In this document: positions 18,297 through 26,666 of the stretch, piece by piece
Numbering within the stretch: position 1 is the stretch's first letter
Layout of the letters: each line of letters starts with the position of its first letter
From: Flavobacterium sp. GT3R68
Lineage (GTDB): Bacteria > Bacteroidota > Bacteroidia > Flavobacteriales > Flavobacteriaceae
Length of the DNA stretch: 64,000 nt
Direction: 5' to 3'
Assembly (NCBI RefSeq): GCF_007109225.1
Contig: NZ_VJZK01000001.1
Coordinates: 578,731 to 642,730, forward strand
Notes under the pieces: model-generated
Told to the model about the DNA's origin: nothing
Seen by the model: the letters and a program-made list of their open reading frames with translations, nothing else
The model's database searches: none
Translations under genes and position numbers: made by a program

Positions 18297-18941
18297 ATGA
18301 GATATATAGGACTTATTGATGACAGAGAAAGGACACGAACAAGCTTAAGAAACGCGATTTTATTGCCGTTCTTAACTGATGGAAATAAAGAATGGGATGT
18401 TATAGATATCGAACCACTTAGTAGCAAAGCGGATTATCAATCGTGGGTTTTGGAAAATGAAATTTCAGTTTTAATAATAGATGAGAAACTTAACGAATCA
18501 TCTGTTGTGGACTATTTAGGTCATGATGTTGTTATTTTATTGAGAGCGGTTTATCCTGAATTACCTATTTTCTGTATAACAGCTGCCAAGAGAGACGATG
18601 ATTTAAATGAAAATTATAAAAATTATAATTTTATACTTTCTAAATCCGACTTTGAAAAAAACACCAATGAATGGGTAAATTTATTCGTAAAATCTGGAAG
18701 TGATTTTTATGACAAATATTCTTCAAAAAAAGATAGGCTTTCAGAATTAGCAGCTATTGTTTCCAGTTCAGATGGTGAAGTATCTCCTGAAATCAAAGAA
18801 GAAATGAATAAAATTCAGGAATTTCTTTCAATAACGCATAATGTTGATACTGTTTCAACAGAAGCATGGTTAAGAGAATTTTCTGCGGAAATAAAGGAAT
18901 TTGATGAATTACTCATAAAAATTGAGTCGAACCTAAAATAA
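18297..18941 (+). CDS. Response-regulator-like receiver protein without known output domain
   Basis: A 214-residue protein. Residues 1-120 follow the receiver fold: acidic pair Asp8-Asp9, the expected phosphoacceptor Asp62 in LIIDEKL, Thr95 in CITAA, and Lys116 in LSKSDF. The C-terminal 90 residues are helical (SSKKDRLSELAAIVSS, SPEIKEEMNKIQEFL, TEAWLREFSAEIKEFDELLIKIE). They match no DNA-binding output domain I recognise and may contact the kinase or the nuclease. It starts 2 bp after the GHKL/kinase gene and ends 4 bp before the HNH gene. By position it would pass a signal from the ATPase to the nuclease or methyltransferase. That role is inference. Confidence 0.7.
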   Translation: MRYIGLIDDRERTRTSLRNAILLPFLTDGNKEWDVIDIEPLSSKADYQSWVLENEISVLIIDEKLNESSVVDYLGHDVVILLRAVYPELPIFCITAAKRDDDLNENYKNYNFILSKSDFEKNTNEWVNLFVKSGSDFYDKYSSKKDRLSELAAIVSSSDGEVSPEIKEEMNKIQEFLSITHNVDTVSTEAWLREFSAEIKEFDELLIKIESNLK

Positions 18942-18945
18942 GAAT

Positions 18946-19587
18946 ATGATTTGGGATATTGTAGTTAAAGATGCACATAAACTTTCACAAGAAAAAAATT
19001 ATAGAGATTGTAAACCTGAGTTAGCAATTGAAGCTGGGTATAAATGTGTATACTGTTGTATACATGAGAGTAGATTTGGGGGAATCAGAAATTTTCACGT
19101 AGAGCATTTTAAACCAAAATCAAAATTTCCAAATTTAATTAACACATATAGTAATTTATTTTACTCATGTTCAATTTGCAATTGTTTTAAAGGTAATGAT
19201 TGGCCAAATAATCATAGCGATAAATTTGACAAACCTTTTTATCCTAATCCTTTACTAATAAATTACTTCGATTACATATCAGTAAATCCTTCCACAGGAT
19301 TTATTTTAGGAAAAACAGTAACTACAAATTACATCATAGAAAAGCTATACTTAAATAGACCTCAATTAGTAAATGAAAGAAGGTTTTATCAGCTGATGAA
19401 TCAATTGACAAAAAATTTAAATTGCTTAAGGGAGCTTGAAGAAAAATTGCAAAAACTCCCGAAAGAAAAAAAAGCTGAAATATTTGATTCTTTTCTTGAA
19501 ACAGCAACGTCCGTTCGTAGAATCACGCAATTACAAGTTAAACTGCAGAGTATTTCCCCTTATACAATCCCACAAATTAGTAAATGA
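18946..19587 (+). CDS. HNH nuclease with zinc-knuckle cysteines
   Basis: A 213-residue protein with a compact HNH core. Cys34-x2-Cys37 is followed by HVEHFKPK with His51 and His54, then Asn70, and Cys75-x2-Cys78 with NCFKGNDWP. The Cys pairs would bind a structural zinc and the HVEH/N residues form the beta-beta-alpha-metal active site. The layout resembles HNH nucleases of the Septu and retron-associated kind. The C-terminal half is helical with a coiled-coil-like stretch (LRELEEKLQKLPKEKKAEI). The stop codon overlaps the start of the methyltransferase gene by 4 bp (ATGA), which suggests translational coupling and a nuclease/methyltransferase pair. Confidence 0.75.
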   Translation: MIWDIVVKDAHKLSQEKNYRDCKPELAIEAGYKCVYCCIHESRFGGIRNFHVEHFKPKSKFPNLINTYSNLFYSCSICNCFKGNDWPNNHSDKFDKPFYPNPLLINYFDYISVNPSTGFILGKTVTTNYIIEKLYLNRPQLVNERRFYQLMNQLTKNLNCLRELEEKLQKLPKEKKAEIFDSFLETATSVRRITQLQVKLQSISPYTIPQISK

Positions 19588-21191
19588 TTAATAAAGAAAC
19601 AGGCTCTTATTATACCCCATATGTTTTATCAGAATTCTTAGTTAAACATATTGTTAAGAACTATAAGTTAAAAAATTATAAAATTTTAGAACCTAGTTGC
19701 GGAGATGGAAGTTTCGTCGAAGCCTTAAAGAACAACTTGCCAATAAATAAAAAGATCCTTATAGATATATGCGATATTAATGAGGAGGAATTATTAAAGT
19801 CCTCAGATATTTTGCTGTCCAATAAAAATTTTACTGTCAAAGTACATCTGGGAGATTACCTCACGAAAGAGAATGATAAATTTTCAATTATTATTGGAAA
19901 TCCACCATACATAAGTAAGAATTTTTTATCTAAAGAACAAATTGAATTATGTAAAAAAGTTTTAGACAAATCCATAGATAAATATGGTGAGGTCAAAAAT
20001 ATTTGGCCAGCATTTTTAATAAAAGCTACTGAGGAACTAGATGAGGAAGGGATAATATGTTATGTACTTCCCTCGGAACTCCTTCAAGTAAAATATACTA
20101 AACCAATCAGAGATTTTTTATTAGCGAATTATAGTAGAATTGAAATTTTTGCTTTCAATGAATTAATATTTAAGGGTGCTGAACAAGATGTTGTAGTTTT
20201 TATAGGTAAGAAAAAAAGTAATCCTATAAAAAATGAAGTTTCCTTTTATCAGGTAGAAAAACTGGAAGATTTAAAAATTCCTGACTTTGTTGAAAAACAT
20301 ACTAACATAAACAGAAAAAGATTAGACAAGTGGACTAATTATATATTAGATGAAGATGAATTAAATTTTATTGAATCACTTGTGACTAAATTTAAATTGC
20401 AGCCTATAAAAGAATTTTGTGCAAAGGCAGAAGTTGGAATTGTATCGGCGGCAAATGATTATTTTATTAGAAGTAAGTCAGAGGTTGAGGAAAGAATGCT
20501 AACAGATATATCAAAAACAATCCTTAAAAAGAGCAGTTTTCTTAAGAATACAATAATTTTTGATATTGATGAGCTTATTAAATTAAATAATGAAAATAAA
20601 CCTACACAATTAATACTATTTGAAAATACTAGATTCAAGTTGCAGAATAAACCTTTTCAAAAATACATTTTAGAGGGAGAAAAATTAAAACTTAATCTTA
20701 GATATAAAATGAAACTGAGAGAAAATTGGTATACAATACCTTCTGTATGGCATCCAGAAGGATTTTTTGTAAAAAGGTCTCATGTCTTTCCAAAAATAAT
20801 TTTCAACCCAGTAAATGCTTTGGTTACTGATTCTTTCTATAGAATAAAAATGCGTGATTCTTTTTCTATTGAAACCCTTACATTTTGTTTTTACAATACA
20901 TTAACATTTATTTTGTCTGAATTAGAAGGGCGATTTTATGGTGGGGGAGTTTTGGAATTAACACCATCTGAATTTAAAAACCTTAACATTCCGTACCGCC
21001 ATGAAATAGGTAATGAAGAGCTTAAGGAATTAAATACAATGTTTGTAAAAGAAAAAAGTATAATTGAAATTTTGAATTATACCGACTCAATTATTTTTAA
21101 AGATTTACCTATTAATGATATAGACAAACTTAGGGGTATCTGGATTAAACTTTTAAAAAGAAGATTAAAATCTGATATTGATTTCAAATAA
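19584..21191 (+). CDS. Eco57I/TaqI-like N6-adenine DNA methyltransferase
   Basis: A 535-residue class I methyltransferase of the gamma order. GSYYTP (residues 7-12) is motif X, EPSCGDGSF (36-44) binds S-adenosylmethionine as motif I, and NPPY (106-109) is the catalytic motif IV for N6-adenine. After the catalytic domain (to about residue 230), the remaining 300 residues would hold the target recognition domain, including GIVSAANDYF and GRFYGGGVLELTPSEFKNL. It is last in the rightward operon and overlaps the HNH gene by 4 bp. It would protect host DNA from one or both HNH nucleases. There is no helicase or HsdS-like gene, so the system resembles type II/IIG rather than type I. Confidence 0.85.
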   Translation: MINKETGSYYTPYVLSEFLVKHIVKNYKLKNYKILEPSCGDGSFVEALKNNLPINKKILIDICDINEEELLKSSDILLSNKNFTVKVHLGDYLTKENDKFSIIIGNPPYISKNFLSKEQIELCKKVLDKSIDKYGEVKNIWPAFLIKATEELDEEGIICYVLPSELLQVKYTKPIRDFLLANYSRIEIFAFNELIFKGAEQDVVVFIGKKKSNPIKNEVSFYQVEKLEDLKIPDFVEKHTNINRKRLDKWTNYILDEDELNFIESLVTKFKLQPIKEFCAKAEVGIVSAANDYFIRSKSEVEERMLTDISKTILKKSSFLKNTIIFDIDELIKLNNENKPTQLILFENTRFKLQNKPFQKYILEGEKLKLNLRYKMKLRENWYTIPSVWHPEGFFVKRSHVFPKIIFNPVNALVTDSFYRIKMRDSFSIETLTFCFYNTLTFILSELEGRFYGGGVLELTPSEFKNLNIPYRHEIGNEELKELNTMFVKEKSIIEILNYTDSIIFKDLPINDIDKLRGIWIKLLKRRLKSDIDFK

Positions 21192-21217
21192 AAAAGACGG
21201 TTTTTACACCGTCTTTA
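21190..21217. terminator. Bidirectional terminator between the cargo operon and the GIY-YIG gene
   Basis: GACGGT at 21196-21201 pairs with ACCGTC at 21208-21213, flanked by an A run on the left and T on the right. It closes both the rightward methyltransferase operon and the leftward GIY-YIG gene, which ends at 21221. Confidence 0.75.
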
Positions 21218-21220
21218 AGT

Positions 21221-21877
21221 TTAAGAATATTTCCATACAAACCCTTTACTCTGTTCAGTTTCTCCACGACAACATCTAGTAATAGAAGTTTTCGAAACAT
21301 CGGTTTTTCTTGATGCTTCAGCAGCCGAAGAGTAATCTGCAATAAATGTTCCGTCTAAAGAATATTGGGAGACGAACTTCTTACGGCAGTCAGGCTCATT
21401 TTTAAAAACTGGAGCCTTGGTGTAGCTCCAATAAAATTGTTTACACGATTTATAAATTTGCAAACACGAATTACTGATACTTCGTTTGTCAGTGTCCACC
21501 GCTGTTGCTGCACTTTGTAAATCCTCATAAGAATTTAGGAATTCGCCAGTATTAAAATCATATTGATATATGGTTTTTTTAAATCCACCACCACGATTTG
21601 AGTTATAGCCATTTTCTTGACTATTGAACTCAATAATAAAATTCCTCTCTTTTTCCGCTAAGTCATTAGCTGTTTCTGCTGTATCTATGGCTTCCCATAC
21701 AAAAGCATCTGCGCCGTATGTCGCAATAGCTTCTTGAAAATATGAGCCATTTGATTTATTGGCTTTTTGAATATGGTCTTCGATTCTATCCTCTAAAGTT
21801 TTTGCAGTTGCACCTATGTATACTTCTTGAGTAATCGTGTTTATAGCTTTATATATAATATTAGTTTCCATTTGCAT
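21221..21877 (-). CDS. GIY-YIG nuclease with two NUMOD-like C-terminal repeats
   Basis: A 218-residue protein. Residues 1-95 are a GIY-YIG domain: IYKAINT and VYIGAT replace the two signature tripeptides, Arg in LEDRIEDH is the catalytic arginine, and EKERNFI supplies the metal-binding Glu, with GYNSNRGG behind. Two C-terminal repeats, YQYDFNTGEFLNSYEDLQSA and VSQYSLDGTFIADYSSAA each followed by a helix-turn-helix-like stretch, resemble NUMOD1 DNA-binding modules of homing endonucleases. Its start (ATG 21877, or 21871) overlaps the 3' end of the primase-helicase gene by 17 or 11 bp, so it is translated from the same message. It could be a homing-type nuclease that joined the element, or a processing enzyme for it. 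Confidence 0.75.
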   Translation of the reverse strand: MQMETNIIYKAINTITQEVYIGATAKTLEDRIEDHIQKANKSNGSYFQEAIATYGADAFVWEAIDTAETANDLAEKERNFIIEFNSQENGYNSNRGGGFKKTIYQYDFNTGEFLNSYEDLQSAATAVDTDKRSISNSCLQIYKSCKQFYWSYTKAPVFKNEPDCRKKFVSQYSLDGTFIADYSSAAEASRKTDVSKTSITRCCRGETEQSKGFVWKYS

Positions 21878-23264
21878 CTTCGTGTTTGTTTAAAATAAAT
21901 AAATAAATACCACCAGTAGATTTGTCTTCATACGCACTTCCAAAACTTACGCCATAATCTTTAATCCATTTTGTGAATTTATGGGAAGATAAGTCCTCTA
22001 TTTCAGGATATGAAGATTGAAAAATCTGAAAAATATTCCTTTTATCAATCCATTTATTAAAAGTGATATTTTCTTTGGCGAATTCAATAAATTGTGGACA
22101 ACTCTGGTCAATCATCCGATTCTTTCTCAGGTTTATTGATTCAGGTTTAATCAATCCATTTTTTAAATAATCCATTACACAGGTCATCATAAAAAAGTAG
22201 AATTTATTCCATTCTTCCTGACTCCAGTCACTATTGAAAAATCGTGACCCAAATTCCATTTCTGGGGTTAATTCTTCATTGTAATAGTTTGCAATTTCAA
22301 ATTCATGTCTTCGTCTTGAATCGGAAGAACCGCCTGGACCCTTAACAATGTAATTGGAACTAATTAAAATTTTTGGTGATTTGTCCTGCTCAATGTAAAA
22401 AGACTGTTTGCCTTTTTTTTCCACTTCTATACCAGAGGTGATTATTGGAAAAAATGATTCAAAATTCACATTGGCTTTTAAATCGTCGTATACCATTAAA
22501 TCAGTAGTAAGATTTAATCTTTGATTTTTAAAGAAACTGCCCTCTTTTATTTCCTTCCCGTCGAAAGTTTCTAATTCTCTACATTCTTTTAAAGCGAGGC
22601 TTAGTAAAGTCTTTCCAGTTCCTCCATGGGCTTGTTTGTTAAGTCCCATTTTTTCGTCATACAGAATAATAGCTTTAGATTCCCCGACTTCTTTATTTCT
22701 ATGAAGTAAATAACCTAACGTTGTTTTTAAAGCCAGGAATCGTTCATCATTGTTAAATGAGATGTTTTTACAGAAGATTTCAAAATCTCCGCTTGTACTC
22801 AGAGAAGGCATTTCGAAATTTCTTTTTATCAATTTGTCTTCCCAAATAACTGAGGTTAATGCGCTGTAATCTAGAATTTGGATACCTTCAGAAGTTACTC
22901 TACAAAAGACATTTTGGAAAAAGAAATTTGAACTGTCCTTAGAGTCTCTATCATCAATTAGAGCAGTTTGGTCGAGTAACTCTAATTTGCATTTTGTAAC
23001 ATAAGATCCAACACCTTTTGTAAATGTTTCTAAAACTTCTTCATTCGCATATTCCTTCAAATGCTTCTGTACAAGAATTTTTATTTCTTCCTCTGAGGCA
23101 ATTCGAACTCTATTATTTGTTTTCTTAACCAATATCGTATTGGTATCATTTATTTTTGCTTTTGAAAAACCGTTTTCGTTTATAAATCCAAGTAGTTTTG
23201 AATGGCTGATTTTTGCAGTTTTTCCTTCTTCATTCCAGAAAATTTTATTTTCTTCCTTTATCAT
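21861..23264 (-). CDS. SF3 helicase of the primase-helicase (D5-like) family
   Basis: A 467-residue protein. The C-terminal two thirds form a superfamily 3 helicase as found in plasmid and phage replication initiators: Walker A GGTGKTLL, Walker B LMVYDDLK, and motif C within SPKILISSNYIV, followed by the arginine-rich sensor SSDSRRRHE. The N-terminal part does not show a clear primase active site. It would unwind DNA at the element's origin after excision. A -7 box (23396-23403) and nested inverted repeats lie in the 209-bp gap upstream. It is the strongest sign that the element can replicate as a circle. Confidence 0.8.
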   Translation of the reverse strand: MIKEENKIFWNEEGKTAKISHSKLLGFINENGFSKAKINDTNTILVKKTNNRVRIASEEEIKILVQKHLKEYANEEVLETFTKGVGSYVTKCKLELLDQTALIDDRDSKDSSNFFFQNVFCRVTSEGIQILDYSALTSVIWEDKLIKRNFEMPSLSTSGDFEIFCKNISFNNDERFLALKTTLGYLLHRNKEVGESKAIILYDEKMGLNKQAHGGTGKTLLSLALKECRELETFDGKEIKEGSFFKNQRLNLTTDLMVYDDLKANVNFESFFPIITSGIEVEKKGKQSFYIEQDKSPKILISSNYIVKGPGGSSDSRRRHEFEIANYYNEELTPEMEFGSRFFNSDWSQEEWNKFYFFMMTCVMDYLKNGLIKPESINLRKNRMIDQSCPQFIEFAKENITFNKWIDKRNIFQIFQSSYPEIEDLSSHKFTKWIKDYGVSFGSAYEDKSTGGIYLFILNKHEDANGN

Positions 23265-23282
23265 TAAATCATTTTTAAAATG

Positions 23283-23319
23283 CTACTCACTTTACCATTA
23301 TGGTCTTGTAGTGGAGTAG
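23283..23319. repeat. Nested inverted repeats in the primase-helicase leader
   Basis: CTACTCAC at 23283-23290 pairs with GTGGAGTAG at 23311-23319, eight pairs with one bulged base. Inside lies the smaller hairpin ACCATTATGGT at 23294-23304. The structure ends 18 bp before the start codon at 23264 on the minus strand. It could be a translational control hairpin, a regulator site or part of an origin. Confidence 0.4.
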
Positions 23320-23395
23320 GTTAACTACGCCGTTTTTGGAACATAAAACTTATTGCTCGAGCTAAATAAGTTGTTTCTATTTCAAAGAACTGGTG

Positions 23396-23403
23396 CAAAA
23401 GTA
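23396..23403 (-). promoter_or_regulatory. Candidate -7 box (TACTTTTG) of the primase-helicase gene
   Basis: A perfect TAnnTTTG on the minus strand, 132 bp upstream of the start at 23264. No clear TTG lies at 17-20 bp, so this is a single-box call. Confidence 0.35.
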
Positions 23404-23473
23404 TTTTAAAAATAGAGTTTTTATAGGGGAAAAGATTTCATCCCCTGTTGGTTTTTAGAGAAGAAAAAATCCT

Positions 23474-24211
23474 TCATAAATTGTAAAACGAATCGTCTTG
23501 AAGTATACTTTTTAATCGGTCTATTGCTTTATTTACAGGTCTAGATCCGTTTTTAATATCGTTTATTACTTTTCCTGCTTTAATAATATTATCATATGAT
23601 TTCGTTTCTTCATTATAATATTGAAAAGTTTTTTCAATCAAAAATCCTAGTTGGGCATCATAGGGACAGTTTAAATGTCCCTTCAATCTAAATAAATGCA
23701 TTAATAAGAGTAAATCAGTTTTGTTTAAATTGAACTGCAATTTTTTTTCTATTTTGTATTCTTTATCAGAATTATAATTTGAAAGAAAATCTATAACCAT
23801 GTTTAATTGGAGAAGTAATTCATCTTGAATTGTACTATTAAAATAGTCAGCTGATGATACTCTTTCCCCTATTACGAATAGCTCATCTAGTGTGTATTGT
23901 ATGAAATGTTCTCTTTCGGGTACATTGTGTAAAAACTGGGAATCTATTTTCGTGTTTATCTTTCCAATAAAAGTTCTAGCTAAGGTATTTATCTGTGGAT
24001 TGATGAAGTCGTAAAATGAAATCTCTGTAACATCAGGATTGTGATTTTCATCTACAGATTGAGTTGTTATTGTAAAATCGCCTAGAATAAATTGCTCATA
24101 TTGTGGCTCCTCCATTCCCTGACGACTAACGTCGTAGTTGGCAAACTTATTTTGAAGGGCTAAATATCTTTCAACGGTGGTAAAATCTGAAAAAAGTACG
24201 TTTAATATCAT
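23474..24211 (-). CDS. Unknown protein, weakly RteC-like C-terminus
   Basis: A 245-residue soluble protein that I do not recognise with certainty. The C-terminal part (LQFNLNKTDLLLLMHLFRLKGHLN, then IEKTFQYYNEETKSYDNIIKA and AIDRLKSIL) has the pattern of helical domains found at the end of RteC-type regulators of Bacteroidota mobile elements. That similarity is by eye only. It has no signal peptide or membrane segment. It sits alone between the replication gene and a small unknown gene, all leftward, inside the island. A regulatory or replication-accessory role would fit its place. Confidence 0.55.
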   Translation of the reverse strand: MILNVLFSDFTTVERYLALQNKFANYDVSRQGMEEPQYEQFILGDFTITTQSVDENHNPDVTEISFYDFINPQINTLARTFIGKINTKIDSQFLHNVPEREHFIQYTLDELFVIGERVSSADYFNSTIQDELLLQLNMVIDFLSNYNSDKEYKIEKKLQFNLNKTDLLLLMHLFRLKGHLNCPYDAQLGFLIEKTFQYYNEETKSYDNIIKAGKVINDIKNGSRPVNKAIDRLKSILQDDSFYNL

Positions 24212-24255
24212 AATATAAATTTGATGCCAAGTTTGACAAGTTTTTTAGTAAAAAA

Positions 24256-24287
24256 GGTAACGCAATGTATATATTTTTTGCGTTACC
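24256..24287 (-). terminator. Terminator after the small gene 24385-24633
   Basis: GGTAACGCAA at 24256-24265 pairs perfectly with TTGCGTTACC at 24278-24287. On the minus strand the stem is followed by six T. The ten-pair stem stands just upstream of the gene starting at 24211, so the two leftward genes are separate transcripts. Confidence 0.7.
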
Positions 24288-24384
24288 TAATTAAATAGCT
24301 ATTACGTTTTCAATTGTTTTTTGTTAAAGGAGAAACGGTTTCAAAAGCTTGGTCATACAAAAAAGCATAACTCCTTTGCCTATT

Positions 24385-24633
24385 TTAAACTTCGATATTA
24401 AAGTGAAAGTAAAAATAAGCGGCATTGTTAATTATATAAACAGTTTTTAATTCTAATGTAACCTTGATTTCGTCAACTAATACAATCTGCCCACTCTCCA
24501 GTACTCCGATATCTCGCAATACTTTTACTGAGAATGGACAAAACAACCGTATTAGGACACCGTAATGCGTAATAACATACAATTCTTGTGGAGAACTGTA
24601 TTTTAACAGCTCCGCCAACTCTTTTTTTGTCAT
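24385..24633 (-). CDS. Small protein of unknown function
   Basis: An 82-residue protein starting at ATG 24633. The sequence MTKKELAELLKYSSPQELYVITHYGVLIRLFCPFSVKVL has a short helical start followed by beta-rich segments. I recognise no family. It is supported by a good start, by a strong terminator about 100 bp downstream, and by being flanked by leftward genes. It may be an accessory or counter-defence gene of the element, as small orphan genes often are, but nothing in the sequence proves that. Confidence 0.5.
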   Translation of the reverse strand: MTKKELAELLKYSSPQELYVITHYGVLIRLFCPFSVKVLRDIGVLESGQIVLVDEIKVTLELKTVYIINNAAYFYFHFNIEV

Positions 24634-24704
24634 TTGTGGAGTGATTATTTCTTTTTTTAGATGCTTTTTTTGCTGTTGTAAATGGGCATAAAAGCTATGT
24701 ATAA

Positions 24705-25682
24705 TTAATGAAGGAAGTAGTTTGGTTTCTGATTTTCAACCGAATTTAGCATGTAATTGATAAACTCGAATGCATTTACATTGCGCTCCAAGTTATTGTC
24801 AATATACGTGCTCTTATTGGCTTCTGTCATTAGATTGTAAAGACTCCAAAAGTTAATCGTATTGTCCCCTGATTTAGAGAAGTGTGCATCCGTATGATAA
24901 TCCTTCACGATAATATTTAGCTGCGTGTCATTTATCGCCAATGGGAACAGGGTTTGCTTTTCTTCTTTAGCCAAATACGGAAACAACTTCATTTTACCAA
25001 TAAGGTGGGCAAATTGTATTTCTGTTAACGAGTACCTGAACATTCTTTCCATATTGATAAGATGCTCCTTCTTTTTATAGTTGTTGACTAGCTCATAAAT
25101 TTTAGCTTTCAACTCTAATACAGAACTTACCCGAAGATCCTCCAGCAAGCCATCAGTCGAAACACAGAGGTTCGTACAAACTGTATTCTGGAATCCAATA
25201 AACACTTTAAATTTTTCCATAGATTTTTTACTGAAAAGGTTTTCCTGATTATATGAACGTACACCACCGATGGTTAAATTGAGTTTATTGCCATTGATAA
25301 TTTCACTTATTTCAGGGATTTCTATTAGGAACATACAGCGCTCATAATAGATGGTCTTCTCGCTGTCAGAGAGCTCGTTTGCGGGCTTTCCAATTGCGGA
25401 CGGAATTCTGCCTTTGATTATGTGAGATGTTCTTATATTAGGCGTTAAAACGCCTTTATAACTCAATATATCTTCAATCACTTCTTTCGCGCTGTTGATA
25501 AATTCATAATGGCTAATTGTACACTCATTATCTTTGGAAAACACGGGAATCGTGCATTCATTTTGGAGATGTTTCAACGAAACTTCAATTGTGTTCGCTT
25601 CAATAAAATTTCTTTTTTTTGATTGAACAATTTCTATGTCATCAATGATTTGACTGTCGGGATTATTTATTAATAAATTCAT
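24705..25682 (-). CDS. DUF3871 family protein
   Basis: A 325-residue protein that I assign to DUF3871, a family found on Bacteroidota mobile elements. The recognisable blocks are LNLTIGGVRSYNQENLFSKKSMEKFKVFIGFQNTVCTNLCVSTDG in the middle and AHFSKSGDNTINFWSLYNLMTEANKSTYIDNNLERN near the end. The fold looks related to DUF932/LtrC-like proteins, whose role is not settled. Its start overlaps the end of the Sak4-like ATPase gene by 20 bp, so the pair is co-translated, which hints at joint work in DNA metabolism of the element. Confidence 0.7.
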   Translation of the reverse strand: MNLLINNPDSQIIDDIEIVQSKKRNFIEANTIEVSLKHLQNECTIPVFSKDNECTISHYEFINSAKEVIEDILSYKGVLTPNIRTSHIIKGRIPSAIGKPANELSDSEKTIYYERCMFLIEIPEISEIINGNKLNLTIGGVRSYNQENLFSKKSMEKFKVFIGFQNTVCTNLCVSTDGLLEDLRVSSVLELKAKIYELVNNYKKKEHLINMERMFRYSLTEIQFAHLIGKMKLFPYLAKEEKQTLFPLAINDTQLNIIVKDYHTDAHFSKSGDNTINFWSLYNLMTEANKSTYIDNNLERNVNAFEFINYMLNSVENQKPNYFLH

Positions 25683-26556
25683 TTTCTTGAGGATTTAAGT
25701 TTTGAATGATTTCTTCTTCGTTGATTAATTGTGCTGAAGCATTATCTAATACTTCTTTTCTAGCCATTACAATTGGATAAAGTTCAGTGCTTAAATTTGG
25801 GTACTTAGCATAAACTTGTTTCAAACTATCAGCAGTTTCGCAAGTATTGATTTCTTCTTTAATTTTATCAATACTAATTCCTTGATTACACCAATTGATT
25901 AATTTTTTTCCAGTTGCAGAATTAATTATAAATTCAGGTTTACCCATAAATAAACCAGTTCTGTCTTTAGATGCGGACACGAGATGATTATCATTTAATA
26001 ATTCAAAGTTTACTGTGAGCTCATACTCAAAACCTTCTCTTGTAATTTCTTTTGTACCCAGTTTCATTACTTTGGTTTTACCATTACCATCTTTGTCAAG
26101 GCTGTAATCCACCTTTCTACGGGAAGTGGTAATAACATGGCATGGAGATAGCAGGATAGCATCTATAAAAGAATTATGACGAGGAGTTACACGAGCCCAA
26201 TCTTGAAAACGAGCTCCTAATTGTTCGTGGATTTCAAGACATCCGCCTTTTCCCTGCCATTCATGCGAGATAGAATCAATAATGATAATTTCTATACCTG
26301 AGTCTTCACATACCTTAATCGCTTTAATATAGCGTTCTGGGGTAAATGGTTCTTCCAGTGACAATACATTGAAATCTCCTAAATGAGAGTAAAGGCTTGC
26401 GGATTTGTTCTCTGTGTCAATTAAAGCGATTTTGCCCCAATCGTTTGTGATTCCATAAGCTAACAATAATGCGGAATAGGTTTTTCCAAATCCACTAGGA
26501 CCTGAAAGACCAATGCGTAGTTTTACCTGATGGCGTTCTGCTTTTTGTAGTTTCAT
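25663..26556 (-). CDS. Sak4-like RecA-fold ATPase
   Basis: A 297-residue protein with a RecA-fold core: Walker A GPSGFGKTYSALL (residues of about 15-27), LIDTENKSASLY after strand 2, Walker B IEIIIIDSISHEWQG, and HVITTSRRKVDY as a sensor strand. This matches phage Sak4-type single-strand annealing ATPases and related element-borne ATPases. These load onto single-stranded DNA, often with an SSB partner. The C-terminal 80 residues are helical. It is upstream of and overlapping DUF3871. The small gene at 26667 upstream is a common companion on such elements. A role in recombination or replication of the excised element is likely. Confidence 0.75.
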   Translation of the reverse strand: MKLQKAERHQVKLRIGLSGPSGFGKTYSALLLAYGITNDWGKIALIDTENKSASLYSHLGDFNVLSLEEPFTPERYIKAIKVCEDSGIEIIIIDSISHEWQGKGGCLEIHEQLGARFQDWARVTPRHNSFIDAILLSPCHVITTSRRKVDYSLDKDGNGKTKVMKLGTKEITREGFEYELTVNFELLNDNHLVSASKDRTGLFMGKPEFIINSATGKKLINWCNQGISIDKIKEEINTCETADSLKQVYAKYPNLSTELYPIVMARKEVLDNASAQLINEEEIIQNLNPQENEFINK

Positions 26557-26620
26557 AATTTTTAGTTTTAAATTTTTTCTTTAGAAATTTGACAATTGTT
26601 TTGAAATAGATGTAATAAAA

Positions 26621-26644
26621 AAGGTCTCCCAAAAAGAAGACCTT
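26621..26644 (-). terminator. Terminator after the gene 26667-27008
   Basis: AAGGTCT pairs with AGACCTT around a loop CCCAAAAAGA. On the minus strand the stem runs into a T run (26615-26622). It is 23 bp past the stop at 26667. Confidence 0.65.
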
Positions 26645-26666
26645 GTTATTTATACCTTTCAAGGGT

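Noticed and set aside
18297..18941. Detocs system (kinase, receiver, nucleosidase)
   Set aside because: No purine nucleosidase gene is present, and the kinase here has a MORC-like N-terminus.
14965..21191. Type I or BREX-like system
   Set aside because: There is no HsdS/HsdR-like helicase, BrxC/PglZ or Lon-like gene; the methylase is a stand-alone TaqI/Eco57I type.
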